DNA of 64,000 nt. It comes from Nannocystis pusilla. Lineage in GTDB: Bacteria > Myxococcota_A > Polyangia > Nannocystales > Nannocystaceae. Below the pieces are notes generated by a model, which saw nothing but the letters and a program-made list of their open reading frames with translations, did not search any database and had not been told where the DNA came from. Shown here one piece after another: positions 16,711 to 26,303 of this stretch; the stretch's first letter is position 1, and each line of letters begins with the position of its first letter. Location: contig NZ_JAIRAU010000001.1 of assembly GCF_020073745.1 (NCBI RefSeq), positions 1,240,001-1,304,000 on the forward strand, written 5' to 3'. The translations under genes were made by a program, and so were the position numbers.

Positions 16711-17682
16711 GTGGCCGCGCAGTACGACCTGCTCATCGTCGGCGCCGGACCGGGCGGGCTCGCCGCCGCGATCGCCGCCCGCGCGCTCCACCTGCGAGCG
16801 GTCGTCCTCGACGCCGGAGCGCGCCCCGGCGGCCAGCTGCTCGTCAACGACACGCCGATCCTCGACTGTCCGGGGCTCGACGTCGCGACCGGCTCCGAGC
16901 TGGCGGTCCGCCTGCAAGAGCACCTCGAGCGGCTCGGCGGCGAGGTCCGCGTGGATGCGCGGGTCGAGCGGATCGATGTCGACGCGGGCGTCGTCGAGCT
17001 GGCCGGCGAGCGGCTGACCGGCACGGCGGTGCTGCTGGCGACCGGCGCGAACCGCCGTCGCCTCGGGGTGCCCGGGGAGGCCGACCTTCCAGGTCGCGGG
17101 CTGTCGCCGGCGGCGCGACGGTTCGGCCCCGCGTTCGCCGGTCGCCCGGTGGTCGTGGTCGGCGGCGGCGACGTGGCGCTCGAGGAAGCGGCGCTGCTGG
17201 CCCGGCTGTGCCCGCGGGTCACGCTGGTCCACCGCGGCCCGAAGCTGCGGGCGCGCCCCGACTTTCGCGCGGCGGTCGCCGCCGAGCCGCGGATCGACCT
17301 GCTCCTCGAGACACAATTGAGGGCCATCCTCGGCGACGCGGACGTCGAGGCGGTCGTGCTCGCCGGACCCGCCGGCGAGCGCCGGGTCGAGGCGGCGGCG
17401 GTCGTCGTGTGCGTGGGCATGGCGCCGTGCAGCGGGCTCGTGCTCGGCCAGGTCGCCACCGACGAGGCCGGGTTCGTGCGCGTCGACGCCCGCCAGCGGA
17501 CCTCGGCGCCGCGCCTCTACGCGGTCGGAGACGTGTGCGCCGGCGCCTGGTGGACGGTGAGCGCGGCGATCGGTCAGGCCGGGATCGCGGTCAAGGACTT
17601 CGAGCGGCGCCTGTCCGCCGACGAATTCTCCGCTCTGCTCGCGCCCGGCCCGACGTTCGCGCCCGTGAGCTGGGAGGCGTGA
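16711..17682 (+). CDS. Thioredoxin-reductase-like flavoprotein lacking CxxC
   Basis: 323 residues with the two-dinucleotide-domain fold of the thioredoxin reductase family. The FAD motif GAGPGG is at residues 11-16, followed by GGQLL. The NADP motif is VVVVGGGDVALEEA (147-160), and the second FAD motif is YAVGDVCAGA near residue 270. At the place where thioredoxin reductases carry CATC (after GRG-S), this protein has SPAARRFG (residues 132-139), so both redox cysteines are gone. It therefore cannot reduce thioredoxin in the usual way. It could be a ferredoxin- or flavodoxin-NADP reductase, or another pyridine-nucleotide-linked flavoenzyme, as seen for other Cys-less members. The GTG start lies eight bases after folB. 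Confidence 0.85.
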   Translation: MAAQYDLLIVGAGPGGLAAAIAARALHLRAVVLDAGARPGGQLLVNDTPILDCPGLDVATGSELAVRLQEHLERLGGEVRVDARVERIDVDAGVVELAGERLTGTAVLLATGANRRRLGVPGEADLPGRGLSPAARRFGPAFAGRPVVVVGGGDVALEEAALLARLCPRVTLVHRGPKLRARPDFRAAVAAEPRIDLLLETQLRAILGDADVEAVVLAGPAGERRVEAAAVVVCVGMAPCSGLVLGQVATDEAGFVRVDARQRTSAPRLYAVGDVCAGAWWTVSAAIGQAGIAVKDFERRLSADEFSALLAPGPTFAPVSWEA

Positions 17683-17751
17683 CGGCTCGGGCGCCCTGTC
17701 GTCGCGTCGCGGGCGGCAGCGCGTACGCGTCGATCGCTGCGCGCAGCGTCA

Positions 17752-17804
17752 TGACATGTCTTTTTTAAAGATGTCTGAAGGGACATGTCGTTGTGGACAT
17801 TCGT
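17752..17804. repeat. Palindromic repeat cluster, four units
   Basis: The units are TGACATGTCT (17752), AAAGATGTCT (17767), GGACATGTCG (17781) and GGACATTCGT (17795). The last three are spaced exactly 14 bases; one step is 15. The spacers include GAAG and TTGT. It lies between the 3' ends of two convergent genes, the flavoprotein and the SRPBCC protein. Confidence 0.8.
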
Positions 17805-18835
17805 CACGCCGGCGCGACGGTCCACGCGTGGGCCATGGCCGGGTGCATGACGTCGCTCGGCGGGGCGAGGCCGCGGAGGAAGGTGTCGAGGTGGAGGACG
17901 GCGACCTCCCAGCCGCTGCCGGTGCCGCGGGCCTCGTCGGCGGTGCGGCAGGTGAAGTGCTCGAGCTCGAGCAGGGTGCCGACGTCGCCGCGGGTGAGGC
18001 GGAGCTCGACCTCGCTGTCGCCGAGGTCGCCGTAATTCCAGGTGGTGCGCAGGCGGGTGGGCGGCTCGCACGCGAGGATCTTGCAAGTCGTGGGGTGCGG
18101 CTGCGCGAGGTCGAGGACGACGGTGCCGCCGACCGCGAAGGTGCCGGCCGGCTTGCCGAACCACTTCGGGATAATTTCGGGGTCGGTCCACGCCGCCCAC
18201 ACGCGCTCGATCGAGGCGTCGAGGCGGCGCCGGATCGACGACGACCAGCTGCCGCCGTGATCGCGGACCTCGCGGCCGACGCCGGCGGACCAGCGGAAAT
18301 ACTCGTCCATCACCTGCATGCGCCGCTCGTAGCCCTGCTCGGCGACCTCGTGGGTCGACCAGAAGCCGCGCGGGGTCTGTTCGGCGAGCACGTCCTCGAG
18401 GACCGCCAGGTGGGCGTGCCAGCCGGCGGCGGTGCCGAGCAGCTCCTCGCGGCTGCGCAGGCGCCGGGTGGTGACGACGAGGCGCACGCGCCCGTCGACC
18501 GGCGTGAGCTCGAACAAGACGTCGGCGGGCTCGTCGGGGCCGCCCCAGGTGAGCCGGAGCAGCCGCGGCGGGTCGCAGGCGAGCACGGCCTCGGTGCCGG
18601 TCGCGCCCTCGCTGCCCTTGTGGCGCTCGGGGGTGAGCTTCTCCGCCGAGAGAGAGGCGTGGTCGAAGCGGAACTCGGCGCGCCCTCCCGGTCGCAGCTC
18701 CCACTCGCCGGCGGCGAGCCAGCGCGCGCGCTTGTCGGAGTCGACGAGGTAGCGCCAGACCCGCTCGATGGGGCCGGGGAGCATGCGCTCGAGTCGTACG
18801 GTGCCGGGGGCGAGGATCTGTCCGTGTTCACTCAT
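17804..18835 (-). CDS. Tandem SRPBCC (AHSA1-type) domain protein
   Basis: 343 residues from ATG 18835. Two START/Bet v1-like SRPBCC domains stand in tandem, both of the activator-of-Hsp90 (AHSA1) class. The first spans about residues 8-160 (RLERMLPGPIERVWRYLVDSDKRARWLAAG at its start). The second spans about 185-335 (RRRLDASIERVWAAWTDPEIIPKWFG, then LRTTWNYGDLGDSEVELRL). Such domains bind hydrophobic ligands. In many bacteria an AHSA1-type gene is coupled to an ArsR regulator, as here: the ATG overlaps the ArsR stop codon (ATGA), so the two are made together. A plausible reading is a ligand-binding partner or target of that regulator. The substrate is unknown. Confidence 0.85.
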   Translation of the reverse strand: MSEHGQILAPGTVRLERMLPGPIERVWRYLVDSDKRARWLAAGEWELRPGGRAEFRFDHASLSAEKLTPERHKGSEGATGTEAVLACDPPRLLRLTWGGPDEPADVLFELTPVDGRVRLVVTTRRLRSREELLGTAAGWHAHLAVLEDVLAEQTPRGFWSTHEVAEQGYERRMQVMDEYFRWSAGVGREVRDHGGSWSSSIRRRLDASIERVWAAWTDPEIIPKWFGKPAGTFAVGGTVVLDLAQPHPTTCKILACEPPTRLRTTWNYGDLGDSEVELRLTRGDVGTLLELEHFTCRTADEARGTGSGWEVAVLHLDTFLRGLAPPSDVMHPAMAHAWTVAPA

Positions 18836-19167
18836 GGCTGTTCCTTGTGATCGTGGTCGTCTTCGGCGACGAGCAGGGCCTCGAGCGCGTCGAGTCGCTT
18901 CGACCAGAACGCGCGCGTCTGTTCGACCCACGCCGCCACCTCGTCGAGGGGCCGCTGGTCGAGGGTGAGGAGGTGTTCGCGGCCCGCGACCCGCCGACGC
19001 ACGAGGCCGGCCCGCTCGAGCACGCGGATGTGCTTCGACACGGAGTTGAGGGAGATCGGGAACCGCGCCGCGACGTCGGTGACCCGCGCCTCGCCGCCGC
19101 TCAGCCGCTGCAAGATGGCCCGACGCGTCGGGTCGGCGAGGGCGGCGAGGGTGTGGTCGAGGCTCAT
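18832..19167 (-). CDS. ArsR/SmtB-family transcriptional regulator
   Basis: 111 residues, a typical winged-helix ArsR protein. ALADPTRRAILQRLSGGEARVTDVA forms the first helices, the recognition helix is SLNSVSKHIRVLERAGLVRRR, and the wing is VAGREHLLTL. The motifs used by metal-sensing ArsR proteins (such as ELCVCDL) are missing; the long C-terminal helix (WSKRLDALEALLVAEDDH) places it in the non-metal subgroup commonly paired with SRPBCC proteins. It starts 10 bases from a perfect inverted repeat and so probably represses its own operon (arsR then the SRPBCC gene). Confidence 0.9.
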   Translation of the reverse strand: MSLDHTLAALADPTRRAILQRLSGGEARVTDVAARFPISLNSVSKHIRVLERAGLVRRRVAGREHLLTLDQRPLDEVAAWVEQTRAFWSKRLDALEALLVAEDDHDHKEQP

Positions 19168-19177
19168 GCGTGGAGAT

Positions 19178-19197
19178 ATTCACCCGTTTGGGTGAAT
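19178..19197. promoter_or_regulatory. Likely ArsR operator
   Basis: A perfect inverted repeat, ATTCACCC, GTTT, GGGTGAAT, lies 11-30 bases upstream of the regulator start codon. Eight-base arms with a 4-base centre fit a dimeric winged-helix regulator, and its position would overlap the promoter or the transcription start. Autoregulation is the normal mode for this family. Confidence 0.75.
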
Positions 19198-19384
19198 GTT
19201 GCAAGCGCGTTTCTGAGCCGGCCTCAGAGGGGCCTGGGGTCGGCCAGGCGGGTGAATGCGCGAAATTGCGCGGTCGGGTCCGAGGCCTCGCCTGGCTCTT
19301 CGGACAGGCCGTCGCGGGCCGCCGCGCTCGCTTGTCGGGCGCGGGAGGTCGCGCATGGTCTCCGGCGAGGAGAGGAGCGCTGCC

Positions 19385-19738
19385 ATGCCACGAGGAGCGA
19401 GCGCCAAGCGCGAGCGCGAGTACGAGGCGCTGAAACAGGAGTTCAAACATGAGGGCCGCTACAAGGGCCGCGAGGAGGAGGTGGCGGCGCGGATCGTCAA
19501 CAAGCAGCGGCGCGAGTACGGCGAGACGAAGGCGGCGAAGGCGAAGGACCGCGCCGGTCGCTCTCCTGACCGCGGGCTGGCGATCGCAGACTACGAGCAG
19601 CTGACGGTGCCGGAGATCGCCGGCGAGCTCGACGAGCTCGGCCGCGACGAGCTGCGGCAGATCCGCCGCTTCGAGGAGCACCACAAGGCCCGCAAGGGGG
19701 TGCTCGAGGCGGTCGATCGCAAGCTCAAGGCGGCGTGA
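19385..19738 (+). CDS. Small charged helical protein (plasmid-stabilisation-like)
   Basis: 117 residues from ATG 19385, with a purine-rich GGAGAGGAG upstream. The N-terminus (MPRGASAKREREYEALKQEF, then KGREEEVAARIVNKQRREYGET) resembles short proteins often labelled 'plasmid stabilization protein' in rhizobia and myxobacteria. The C-terminal half, ADYEQLTVPEIAGELDELGRD then IRRFEEHHKARKGVLEAVDRKL, is a helical module of the 'Y-LTV-EI' type that ends many small basic proteins. It is highly charged, cytoplasmic and probably nucleic-acid- or protein-binding. Function is unknown. A repeat copy follows six bases after its stop. Confidence 0.65.
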   Translation: MPRGASAKREREYEALKQEFKHEGRYKGREEEVAARIVNKQRREYGETKAAKAKDRAGRSPDRGLAIADYEQLTVPEIAGELDELGRDELRQIRRFEEHHKARKGVLEAVDRKLKAA

Positions 19739-19744
19739 ACGCAG

Positions 19745-19768
19745 GGACATGTCCGAAGGGGCATGCGA
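19745..19768. repeat. Palindromic repeat, two units
   Basis: GGACATGTCC, then GAAG, then GGGCATGCGA. It lies between the stop codons of two convergent genes (19738 and 19820), the position of a bidirectional terminator. Confidence 0.85.
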
Positions 19769-19819
19769 AGCTCCGCGGCGCGCGCGTGGCGCTCGGGGAG
19801 CAGGCACGCCCATCGGGCA

Positions 19820-20887
19820 TCAGGCGGCGCATGGGCGCTGGAACTCTTCGGCCCTGGTCAGGGCGCTCGCCAGCGCGGCCTGCCACGCCGCTTCACGCTC
19901 GAAGCGAAGGGCCATGCCGTGGGCTCGTCGCACGGGGCTGTTCGTGGTGCCGTGCATCGGGGCGGGATGGTCGATGAGACGGGCGGCGGCGCGGGTCACC
20001 GCAGCCCGCACCGGCTCACCGCCGACGGCGAGGCACCACGCCAACACGGCGTGGGACAGGGCCGCGTGCTCGGCCTCGTCGCGGGCGATGACGGCGAGCG
20101 TCTCGTGCACCGGGCCGACGGTGCTGCGAGCACGCACGAGCGCGGCCGCCTCGGCGGCGCCCGTGCCCTCGGCCACGCAGCCGTCGACCAGCGCCTCGAC
20201 GGCCAGGGTGACCAGCGTCGGTGGGCCGGCGTCGGGGAGCGGGAGCTCACCGGCGACCAGCGAGCGGCCGGCGTAGGCGCTCGCCAGCGCGAAGCAGCGG
20301 GCGGCGTGGTCGGCCTCCTGGCGGGCGGCGACGGCGGCGGCGTCGATGAGCGCGCGAGGAGCCCGGTGATGCCGGAGCGCCGCGCCGAGTCGGACGAAGG
20401 CGCCGATCGACGCGTGCTCCTCACGCGCGACGCGGGTCCAGTGGTTCGCCAGCGCCAGGCGATCGGCGGGTTCGAGCGCGCCGATCATCGGCGGCGGGGG
20501 CCCGGCGAGCACGCGCACGGGCGGCAGCACGGGCCGGCCGCGCCAGCGCAACACGCGTCCGTGCAGGCCGTGGCGCAGCGCGTCGACGACCGACGCCACC
20601 AACGCGATCTGCGCGAGCGAGGCGATCGTGGCGAACCACGCGCGACCGATGCCGGGGAGCTGCGGGCTGCGGAAGTGCTGGATCAGCGCGGCGATGCCGA
20701 GGAGCAGCCCGACCGGCAGGCAGGCGAGGAGCGCCACGCCGACGATCTCCTGGCCGACGGGCACGATGTCGAGGACGAACAGCCCGACCAGCGGCGTCAG
20801 CGTGACGACGACCGCAGCGGTCGACAGCCGCGAGGGATCGGGCGGAGGGCCCGGGATCGGTGTCTCGCTGCGGGGGGCGTCACGCAT
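19820..20887 (-). CDS. Membrane protein with ferritin-like domain
   Basis: 355 residues from ATG 20887; the upstream 50 in-frame residues are Arg-rich and contain a repeat, so they are excluded. Residues about 25-105 contain two or three hydrophobic helices (STAAVVVTLTPLVGLFVLDI, VGVALLACLPVGLLLGIAAL, TIASLAQIALVASVVDAL). The remaining ~200 residues form a four-helix ferritin-like bundle with metal-ligand patterns REEHASIGAF, ARQEADHAARCF and ARDEAEHAALSHAVLAW. Glu and E-x-x-H ligands in successive helices are the diiron layout. Possible roles include a membrane-tethered diiron oxidase, iron storage or peroxide handling. I cannot assign the substrate. Confidence 0.75.
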   Translation of the reverse strand: MRDAPRSETPIPGPPPDPSRLSTAAVVVTLTPLVGLFVLDIVPVGQEIVGVALLACLPVGLLLGIAALIQHFRSPQLPGIGRAWFATIASLAQIALVASVVDALRHGLHGRVLRWRGRPVLPPVRVLAGPPPPMIGALEPADRLALANHWTRVAREEHASIGAFVRLGAALRHHRAPRALIDAAAVAARQEADHAARCFALASAYAGRSLVAGELPLPDAGPPTLVTLAVEALVDGCVAEGTGAAEAAALVRARSTVGPVHETLAVIARDEAEHAALSHAVLAWCLAVGGEPVRAAVTRAAARLIDHPAPMHGTTNSPVRRAHGMALRFEREAAWQAALASALTRAEEFQRPCAA

Positions 20888-20982
20888 GGCCGCAACGACA
20901 GCACGACCGCGACGAGAAGTCACGCGCTGTCGCCCGCCCGCCTCGCGGCCGCGTCGCCCGGAGCGGCGGATCGCTCGCGGGG

Positions 20983-21081
20983 CGAGGTGTCCGAAGAGAC
21001 ATGTGCACCGCCGCGCGAGGGATGATATGTCCAAATGGGCAGGATCGCGAAGATTGTTGATATGCCTGAAGGGACAGGCTG
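20983..21081. repeat. Palindromic repeat cluster, three pairs
   Basis: Three separate pairs, each with a 4-base spacer: CGAGGTGTCC/GAAG/AGACATGTGC (20983), TGATATGTCC/AAAT/GGGCAGGATC (21023), and TGATATGCCT/GAAG/GGACAGGCTG (21058). The cores are more degenerate than elsewhere. The cluster fills the gap between the hybrid kinase stop codon and the ferritin-like gene start. Confidence 0.7.
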
Positions 21082-21113
21082 CGATCCGCGCCGCGTTCGT
21101 GTCGGGGCGGCGC

Positions 21114-22655
<1,542 letters not shown>

Positions 22656-22740
22656 CCGCTGTCACATGCTAGTGGCCGTCCGCCCGATCAGCCAGCGCTC
22701 GCATTCGACGCCGGATACTGTCGAGTTCGCTGATACGGTG

Positions 22741-22764
22741 CGATATGTCCGCGAAGACAGGTTC
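22741..22764. repeat. Palindromic repeat, two units, in divergent promoter region
   Basis: CGATATGTCC, then GCGA, then AGACAGGTTC. A further unit (CGGCATGTCC) lies at 22851-22860. Between them, at 22811-22850, is the only notably AT-rich stretch in this divergent region; it includes TTGACT at 22820 and could be part of a sigma-70-type promoter for the NAD(P)-binding gene, but no convincing -10 box can be fixed. Confidence 0.6.
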
Positions 22765-22907
22765 CTCCGGCCAGCCGCGCTGCGCGGAAGCGCTCCAAGA
22801 ATGGCGCGAAATCGGACATTTGACTTTAGCAAACAATATTGAATATCGTCCGGCATGTCCAAATTTCCGGGTGTGCGGCGCGGGTCGCTGGAGCGGGGAG
22901 GTGCGTC

Positions 22908-23549
22908 GTGACGAAGAAGCTGGTGGTGTTCGGGGCGACGGGCGGGACGGGACGCGAGCTGGTCGAGCAGGCGCTGGCGGCCGGGCACACGGTGACGGCG
23001 GCGGTGCGGCGGCCCGAGGCGGTCGCGCTCACGCACCCGCGGCTGACGGTGCGCCGCGCGGACGTGCTCGACCCGGCCGGCGTCGAGGCGGCGATCGCCG
23101 GGCACGACGCGGTGCTCTCGGCTCTCGGGGCGACGTCGACGCGCGCGCCGACGACGATCTGCCGCGACGCGGTCGCCCACATGCTGGCGGCGATGGAGCG
23201 CTGCGGGGTGCGCCGGATCGCCTGCGTGTCCGCGCTCGCGCTCGGCGACGCCGCGCTGCTGCCGTGGCCGATGCGTCTGTTCGTGCGTCACATCCTCAAG
23301 CCGTTGTTGCGCCACCCATTCGCCGACCTGCTCGCAATGGAGGAGCGGCTGCGGCAGAGCCCGCTCGAGTGGACGATCGTACGACCGCCGCGACTGACGC
23401 AGGGACGTCGCAAGGGTCACGTCCGCTTCGCCGTCGACGCGCCGCTGCCGGGGGCCGCGACGATCTCCCGCGCAGACCTCGCCGATTACATGCTCGCGCA
23501 CGTCGACGACCCGGCGCTGGTGCGCAGGCTGGTCGAGGTCGCGTATTGA
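22908..23549 (+). CDS. NAD(P)H-binding (atypical SDR) protein
   Basis: 213 residues from GTG 22908, chosen for the GGGGAGG seven bases upstream and because it places the Rossmann motif at the N-terminus. The signature KLVVFGATGGTGRELVEQAL (GATGGTG glycine motif) opens a Rossmann fold of the NmrA/NAD(P)H-binding type. It continues with VRRADVLDPAGVEAAI and the conserved ERLRQSPLEWTIVRPPRLT. It lacks a classical YxxxK pair, as in atypical SDRs that sense or bind the cofactor rather than catalyse. The neighbouring TetR gene starts 36 bases downstream and is likely co-transcribed, a common pairing in which the regulator controls a redox gene. Confidence 0.85.
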   Translation: MTKKLVVFGATGGTGRELVEQALAAGHTVTAAVRRPEAVALTHPRLTVRRADVLDPAGVEAAIAGHDAVLSALGATSTRAPTTICRDAVAHMLAAMERCGVRRIACVSALALGDAALLPWPMRLFVRHILKPLLRHPFADLLAMEERLRQSPLEWTIVRPPRLTQGRRKGHVRFAVDAPLPGAATISRADLADYMLAHVDDPALVRRLVEVAY

Positions 23550-23584
23550 ATCCGTGCCGAGGTCGGCCGCGCAGAGACGACACG

Positions 23585-24247
23585 ATGGCGAAGCCGCAAG
23601 CCCGCCCGTATCACTCGCCGTCGCGCCGGCGCCAGGCCGACGCGACGCGCCAGCAGATCGTCGCCGCGGCCCGCACGCTGCTGGCGACGCACGGCTACGA
23701 GGGCACGACGATCGACGCGATCGCCCGCGCGGCCGGGGTGGCGGCGCCGACGGTGTACGCGGCGTTCGGCTCGAAGCGCGGGATCGTGGCGGAGCTGATC
23801 CACCAGGCCCGCTTCGGGCCGGTCTACGACGCGACGGTGACGGCCGCGCTGGCGACCGAGGACCCGCGGCAGCGGCTGGCGTTCGCGGCGAAGATCGCTC
23901 GCACCGTGTACGAGGGCGAGCGCGCCGAGCTCGAGCTGCTGCGCGGGGTCGGGGTGGTCGCGCCCGAGCTGGCGGCGCTCGAACGCGAGGGCGAGCTCGA
24001 TCGCCGCGAGGCGCAGCGCGGGCTGGTGGAATTGCTGGCCGCCGGCGGGCACCTGCGCGAGGGGCTCGACGTCGAGTCGGCGCGCGACGTGCTGTGGGCG
24101 ATGACCAATCGCGAGCTGTTCCGGTCGCTGGTGCTCGTGCGCGGCTGGCCGGCGGAGCGCTATCAGGAGTGGCTGGCGGGGATGCTGGCGGGCGCGCTGC
24201 TCGGGGCGGACGGTGAGGCGCGCAAGCCGGCGAAGAAGCGGCGTTGA
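23585..24247 (+). CDS. TetR-family transcriptional regulator
   Basis: 220 residues. The N-terminal DNA-binding domain is clear: TRQQIVAAARTLLATHGYEG, then TTIDAIARAAGVAAPTVYAAFGSKRGIVAELI, a helix-turn-helix of the TetR class. The C-terminal ligand-binding domain is a helical bundle (ERAELELLRGVGVVAPELAALE). It is in line with and 36 bases after the NAD(P)-binding gene and should belong to the same transcript. Ligand and operator are not visible. The basic tail (KPAKKRR) is unusual but not informative. Confidence 0.92.
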   Translation: MAKPQARPYHSPSRRRQADATRQQIVAAARTLLATHGYEGTTIDAIARAAGVAAPTVYAAFGSKRGIVAELIHQARFGPVYDATVTAALATEDPRQRLAFAAKIARTVYEGERAELELLRGVGVVAPELAALEREGELDRREAQRGLVELLAAGGHLREGLDVESARDVLWAMTNRELFRSLVLVRGWPAERYQEWLAGMLAGALLGADGEARKPAKKRR

Positions 24248-24577
24248 GGCGGCGAGGACCGGCGATCGCGGGGCGCGGGCGCAGGGTCCCGCGAGGCCGA
24301 CGGTGATACGAATGGAGCGAGGACCGGCGAGCTTCACCGTCGTCGACCAGCACGTCATTCGCGGCGTGGTTCCGGCCTGTTCGCGCTCGTTGCGGTGATA
24401 GGAATGGACGGACGAGGTCGAGCACCGGGAGGCCGCTGACTGCGGGTGAAGAGGTCACCGATGGCACGACCGGAGCGATCACGTGCGCGAGTTCGAAGAC
24501 GAGCCGCGGAAAGTGTTCGCTGTGCACCGCCTGCGGGGCGCTCGACGCTGTCGCGAGCTCGTGGTAGACGCCCGCGC
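24248..24577. other. Intergenic stretch, nothing definite
   Basis: About 330 bases between the TetR gene and the next lipoprotein gene. The open frames here are short and Arg-rich. I see no repeat unit, no inverted repeat of note and no RNA-like fold; the last part must carry the promoter of the lipoprotein gene. Confidence 0.6.
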
Positions 24578-25129
24578 ATGAATCTAATTTCTTCACGGAT
24601 TGCGCGCGCCTGGATGTTGAGCCTGACTCTGGTCGCCTGCGGGGACGGCGAGGGCAAGACCACGGACACCGACACGCAGGACACGACGACCGGCGGCGCG
24701 AGCGACCCGACCGGGGCCACGGACGGGGACAGCACCGAGGGCACCGCCACGGACACGGGCGGGGACACCGAGGCGACCGCCGGCGAGACCACGGACGACG
24801 GCGACACGACGGCGCCGCCGACGACCGCCGTGGGCTGCGAGAATTTCTTGCCGCCGATCATGCCCGAATCGCTCGAGTCGGTGGCGATCGACACTCCCCT
24901 GGAGGTGAGCTTCACGGTGCCGGGGCTCGAGGGCAACACGTTGTGGGAGCTGAGCTTCGGCGAGCTGCCGCCGGGGGTCGAGTTCACGGCGGAGACGGGC
25001 GTCCTCGCCGGCACGCCGACGGCGGCGGGGATGTTCGCGTTCACGCTGTGGGCCCGGCCGGCGCTGGACAACCCCGATTGCGGGACGGTGCCCACCACCA
25101 CCGATTACGTGCTCGTCGTCACCGAGTAA
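24578..25129 (+). CDS. Secreted lipoprotein with Ig-like (He-PIG) domain
   Basis: 183 residues. The signal peptide ends in a lipobox, LTLVAC. A Thr/Asp-rich linker of ~60 residues (TTDTDTQDTTTGG, EGTATDTGGDTEATAGETTD) follows. The folded C-terminal ~100 residues read as a putative Ig domain of the He-PIG type: SFTVPGLEGNTLWELSFGELPPGVEFTAETGVLAGTPTAAG has the characteristic 'LPPGL-x-TGVLSGTPT-G' core. He-PIG domains are cadherin-like folds in surface proteins and often bind carbohydrate or protein. Role unknown. Its 3' end overlaps the convergent gene by 11 bases. Confidence 0.75.
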   Translation: MNLISSRIARAWMLSLTLVACGDGEGKTTDTDTQDTTTGGASDPTGATDGDSTEGTATDTGGDTEATAGETTDDGDTTAPPTTAVGCENFLPPIMPESLESVAIDTPLEVSFTVPGLEGNTLWELSFGELPPGVEFTAETGVLAGTPTAAGMFAFTLWARPALDNPDCGTVPTTTDYVLVVTE

Positions 25130-26303
25130 TCCGTCGGCGCCGGCGCAGCAGCCCGAGCCCGAGCAGCACGAGCGCCCCGGGCGGGCCTGAAGACGGGCGG
25201 TCGTCGCACGCGCAGCCGTGGCCGAACGGCTCGTCGGCGCCGCCCGACGCGGCGCTGTCGCTGCTCTCGCCGCCGGGCCCGTCGGACGACGACCCCTCGG
25301 TCGGCTCGCCGCCCGTCGCCGCGTCGGCGGGCCACGGCGAGCAATTTGCGGGGTCCCAGCGATCGCCGTCCTCGTGGCGCTCGCAGGTGTAGGCGCTCTC
25401 CGAGCACTGCATCGCCAGCGCTTCGCCGGGATCGACCGCGTGAATGCCGAGCTGGGCGGCGGTCTCGGGGTCGTCGCCGTGGCAGGTCTCCTCGGTCTCC
25501 ACGACCTCGCCGGTGGCGAGGTTGGTCAGCCGCACCGCGGTGCAGAACGGCTTGGCTTCGCCGACCGACTGCAGGTCGAGGAAGTCGCCGCCCTGCGGCT
25601 CGCCGTCGACCAGCATCTCGCGCACGACCAGCGCGTCGGTGGCCGGCGGCAGGTCGGTGGTGATCGACACGTCGACGCGCAGCACCCCGAAGCCCTGGCG
25701 CGACGCGCAGAAGCCCTCGCTCCACTCGATGCGCTCCTGCGACGGGCAGTCGAACACGGCGGTGAACGGCATCGCCCCGTCGCAGCACACCAGGTCCTCA
25801 AAGGTCGTGGTGCCGCGGACGCTCAGCACCGCGGAGGTGTCGACCTTGGGCGGGGACAGCGGCTCCGAGGGCTCGGCCGCGACGGAGAACTCGAAGTCGA
25901 GCGCCAGGTGGGTGCCGCACGGTTCGGGGTTGTCGAGGCTGCCCACCACCGCGTATTCGCCGGGCTCGAGCGGCGCGGCCGGGCGCCAGAGCAGGACGCC
26001 GCGGATCCCCGGCGCCTCGACGCCGCCGGCGATCGGCTGGCCGTCGCGTGTGACGGTGACGGTGATGGCGTCGAGCCAGTCCGCCTCCGAATCCAACACG
26101 ACGCTGTACCTCAGGCCGTACAGCACGAGCACCCCGTCGGTGGGGATCGCCGCGGCGTTGAGCGGCGCGAGCTCGCGCCAGACGTCGACGCCGGCGCACT
26201 CGTCCGGCGTGCACGCCTCGGCGTCGTCCGGGAGCAGGGCCGCCGCAGCGCCGGCCAGCGCGAGGGTCGTCGCCTGGAGAGAAGAAGCGTGGGCCAGGGG
26301 CAC
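25119..26303 (-). CDS. Secreted protein with MYXO-CTERM-like anchor
   Basis: 394 residues, GTG start. A signal-type N-terminus (LQATTLALAGAAAALL) is followed by an extracellular, Cys-rich body (Cys pairs such as CTPDEC and CCDGAMPFTAVFDC). Near the end lies an acidic Ser/Gly linker (GGEPTEGSSSDGPGGESSDSAASGG), then a tripartite C-terminal signal: a Cys-containing DCACDD-like motif (HGCACDDRPSSG), a short hydrophobic helix (PPGALVLLGLGLL), and a basic end (RRRRRITR). This matches the MYXO-CTERM architecture, in which the motif Cys is a maturation and anchoring site in myxobacterial exported proteins. Its ligand or enzyme role is unknown. It overlaps the convergent lipoprotein gene tail to tail. 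Confidence 0.75.
   Translation of the reverse strand: MPLAHASSLQATTLALAGAAAALLPDDAEACTPDECAGVDVWRELAPLNAAAIPTDGVLVLYGLRYSVVLDSEADWLDAITVTVTRDGQPIAGGVEAPGIRGVLLWRPAAPLEPGEYAVVGSLDNPEPCGTHLALDFEFSVAAEPSEPLSPPKVDTSAVLSVRGTTTFEDLVCCDGAMPFTAVFDCPSQERIEWSEGFCASRQGFGVLRVDVSITTDLPPATDALVVREMLVDGEPQGGDFLDLQSVGEAKPFCTAVRLTNLATGEVVETEETCHGDDPETAAQLGIHAVDPGEALAMQCSESAYTCERHEDGDRWDPANCSPWPADAATGGEPTEGSSSDGPGGESSDSAASGGADEPFGHGCACDDRPSSGPPGALVLLGLGLLRRRRRITR

Noticed and set aside
22811..22850. Sigma-70 promoter with TTGACT at 22820
   Set aside because: A -35-like box is present and the stretch is AT-rich, but no convincing -10 box lies at the right spacing, and repeat units surround it.
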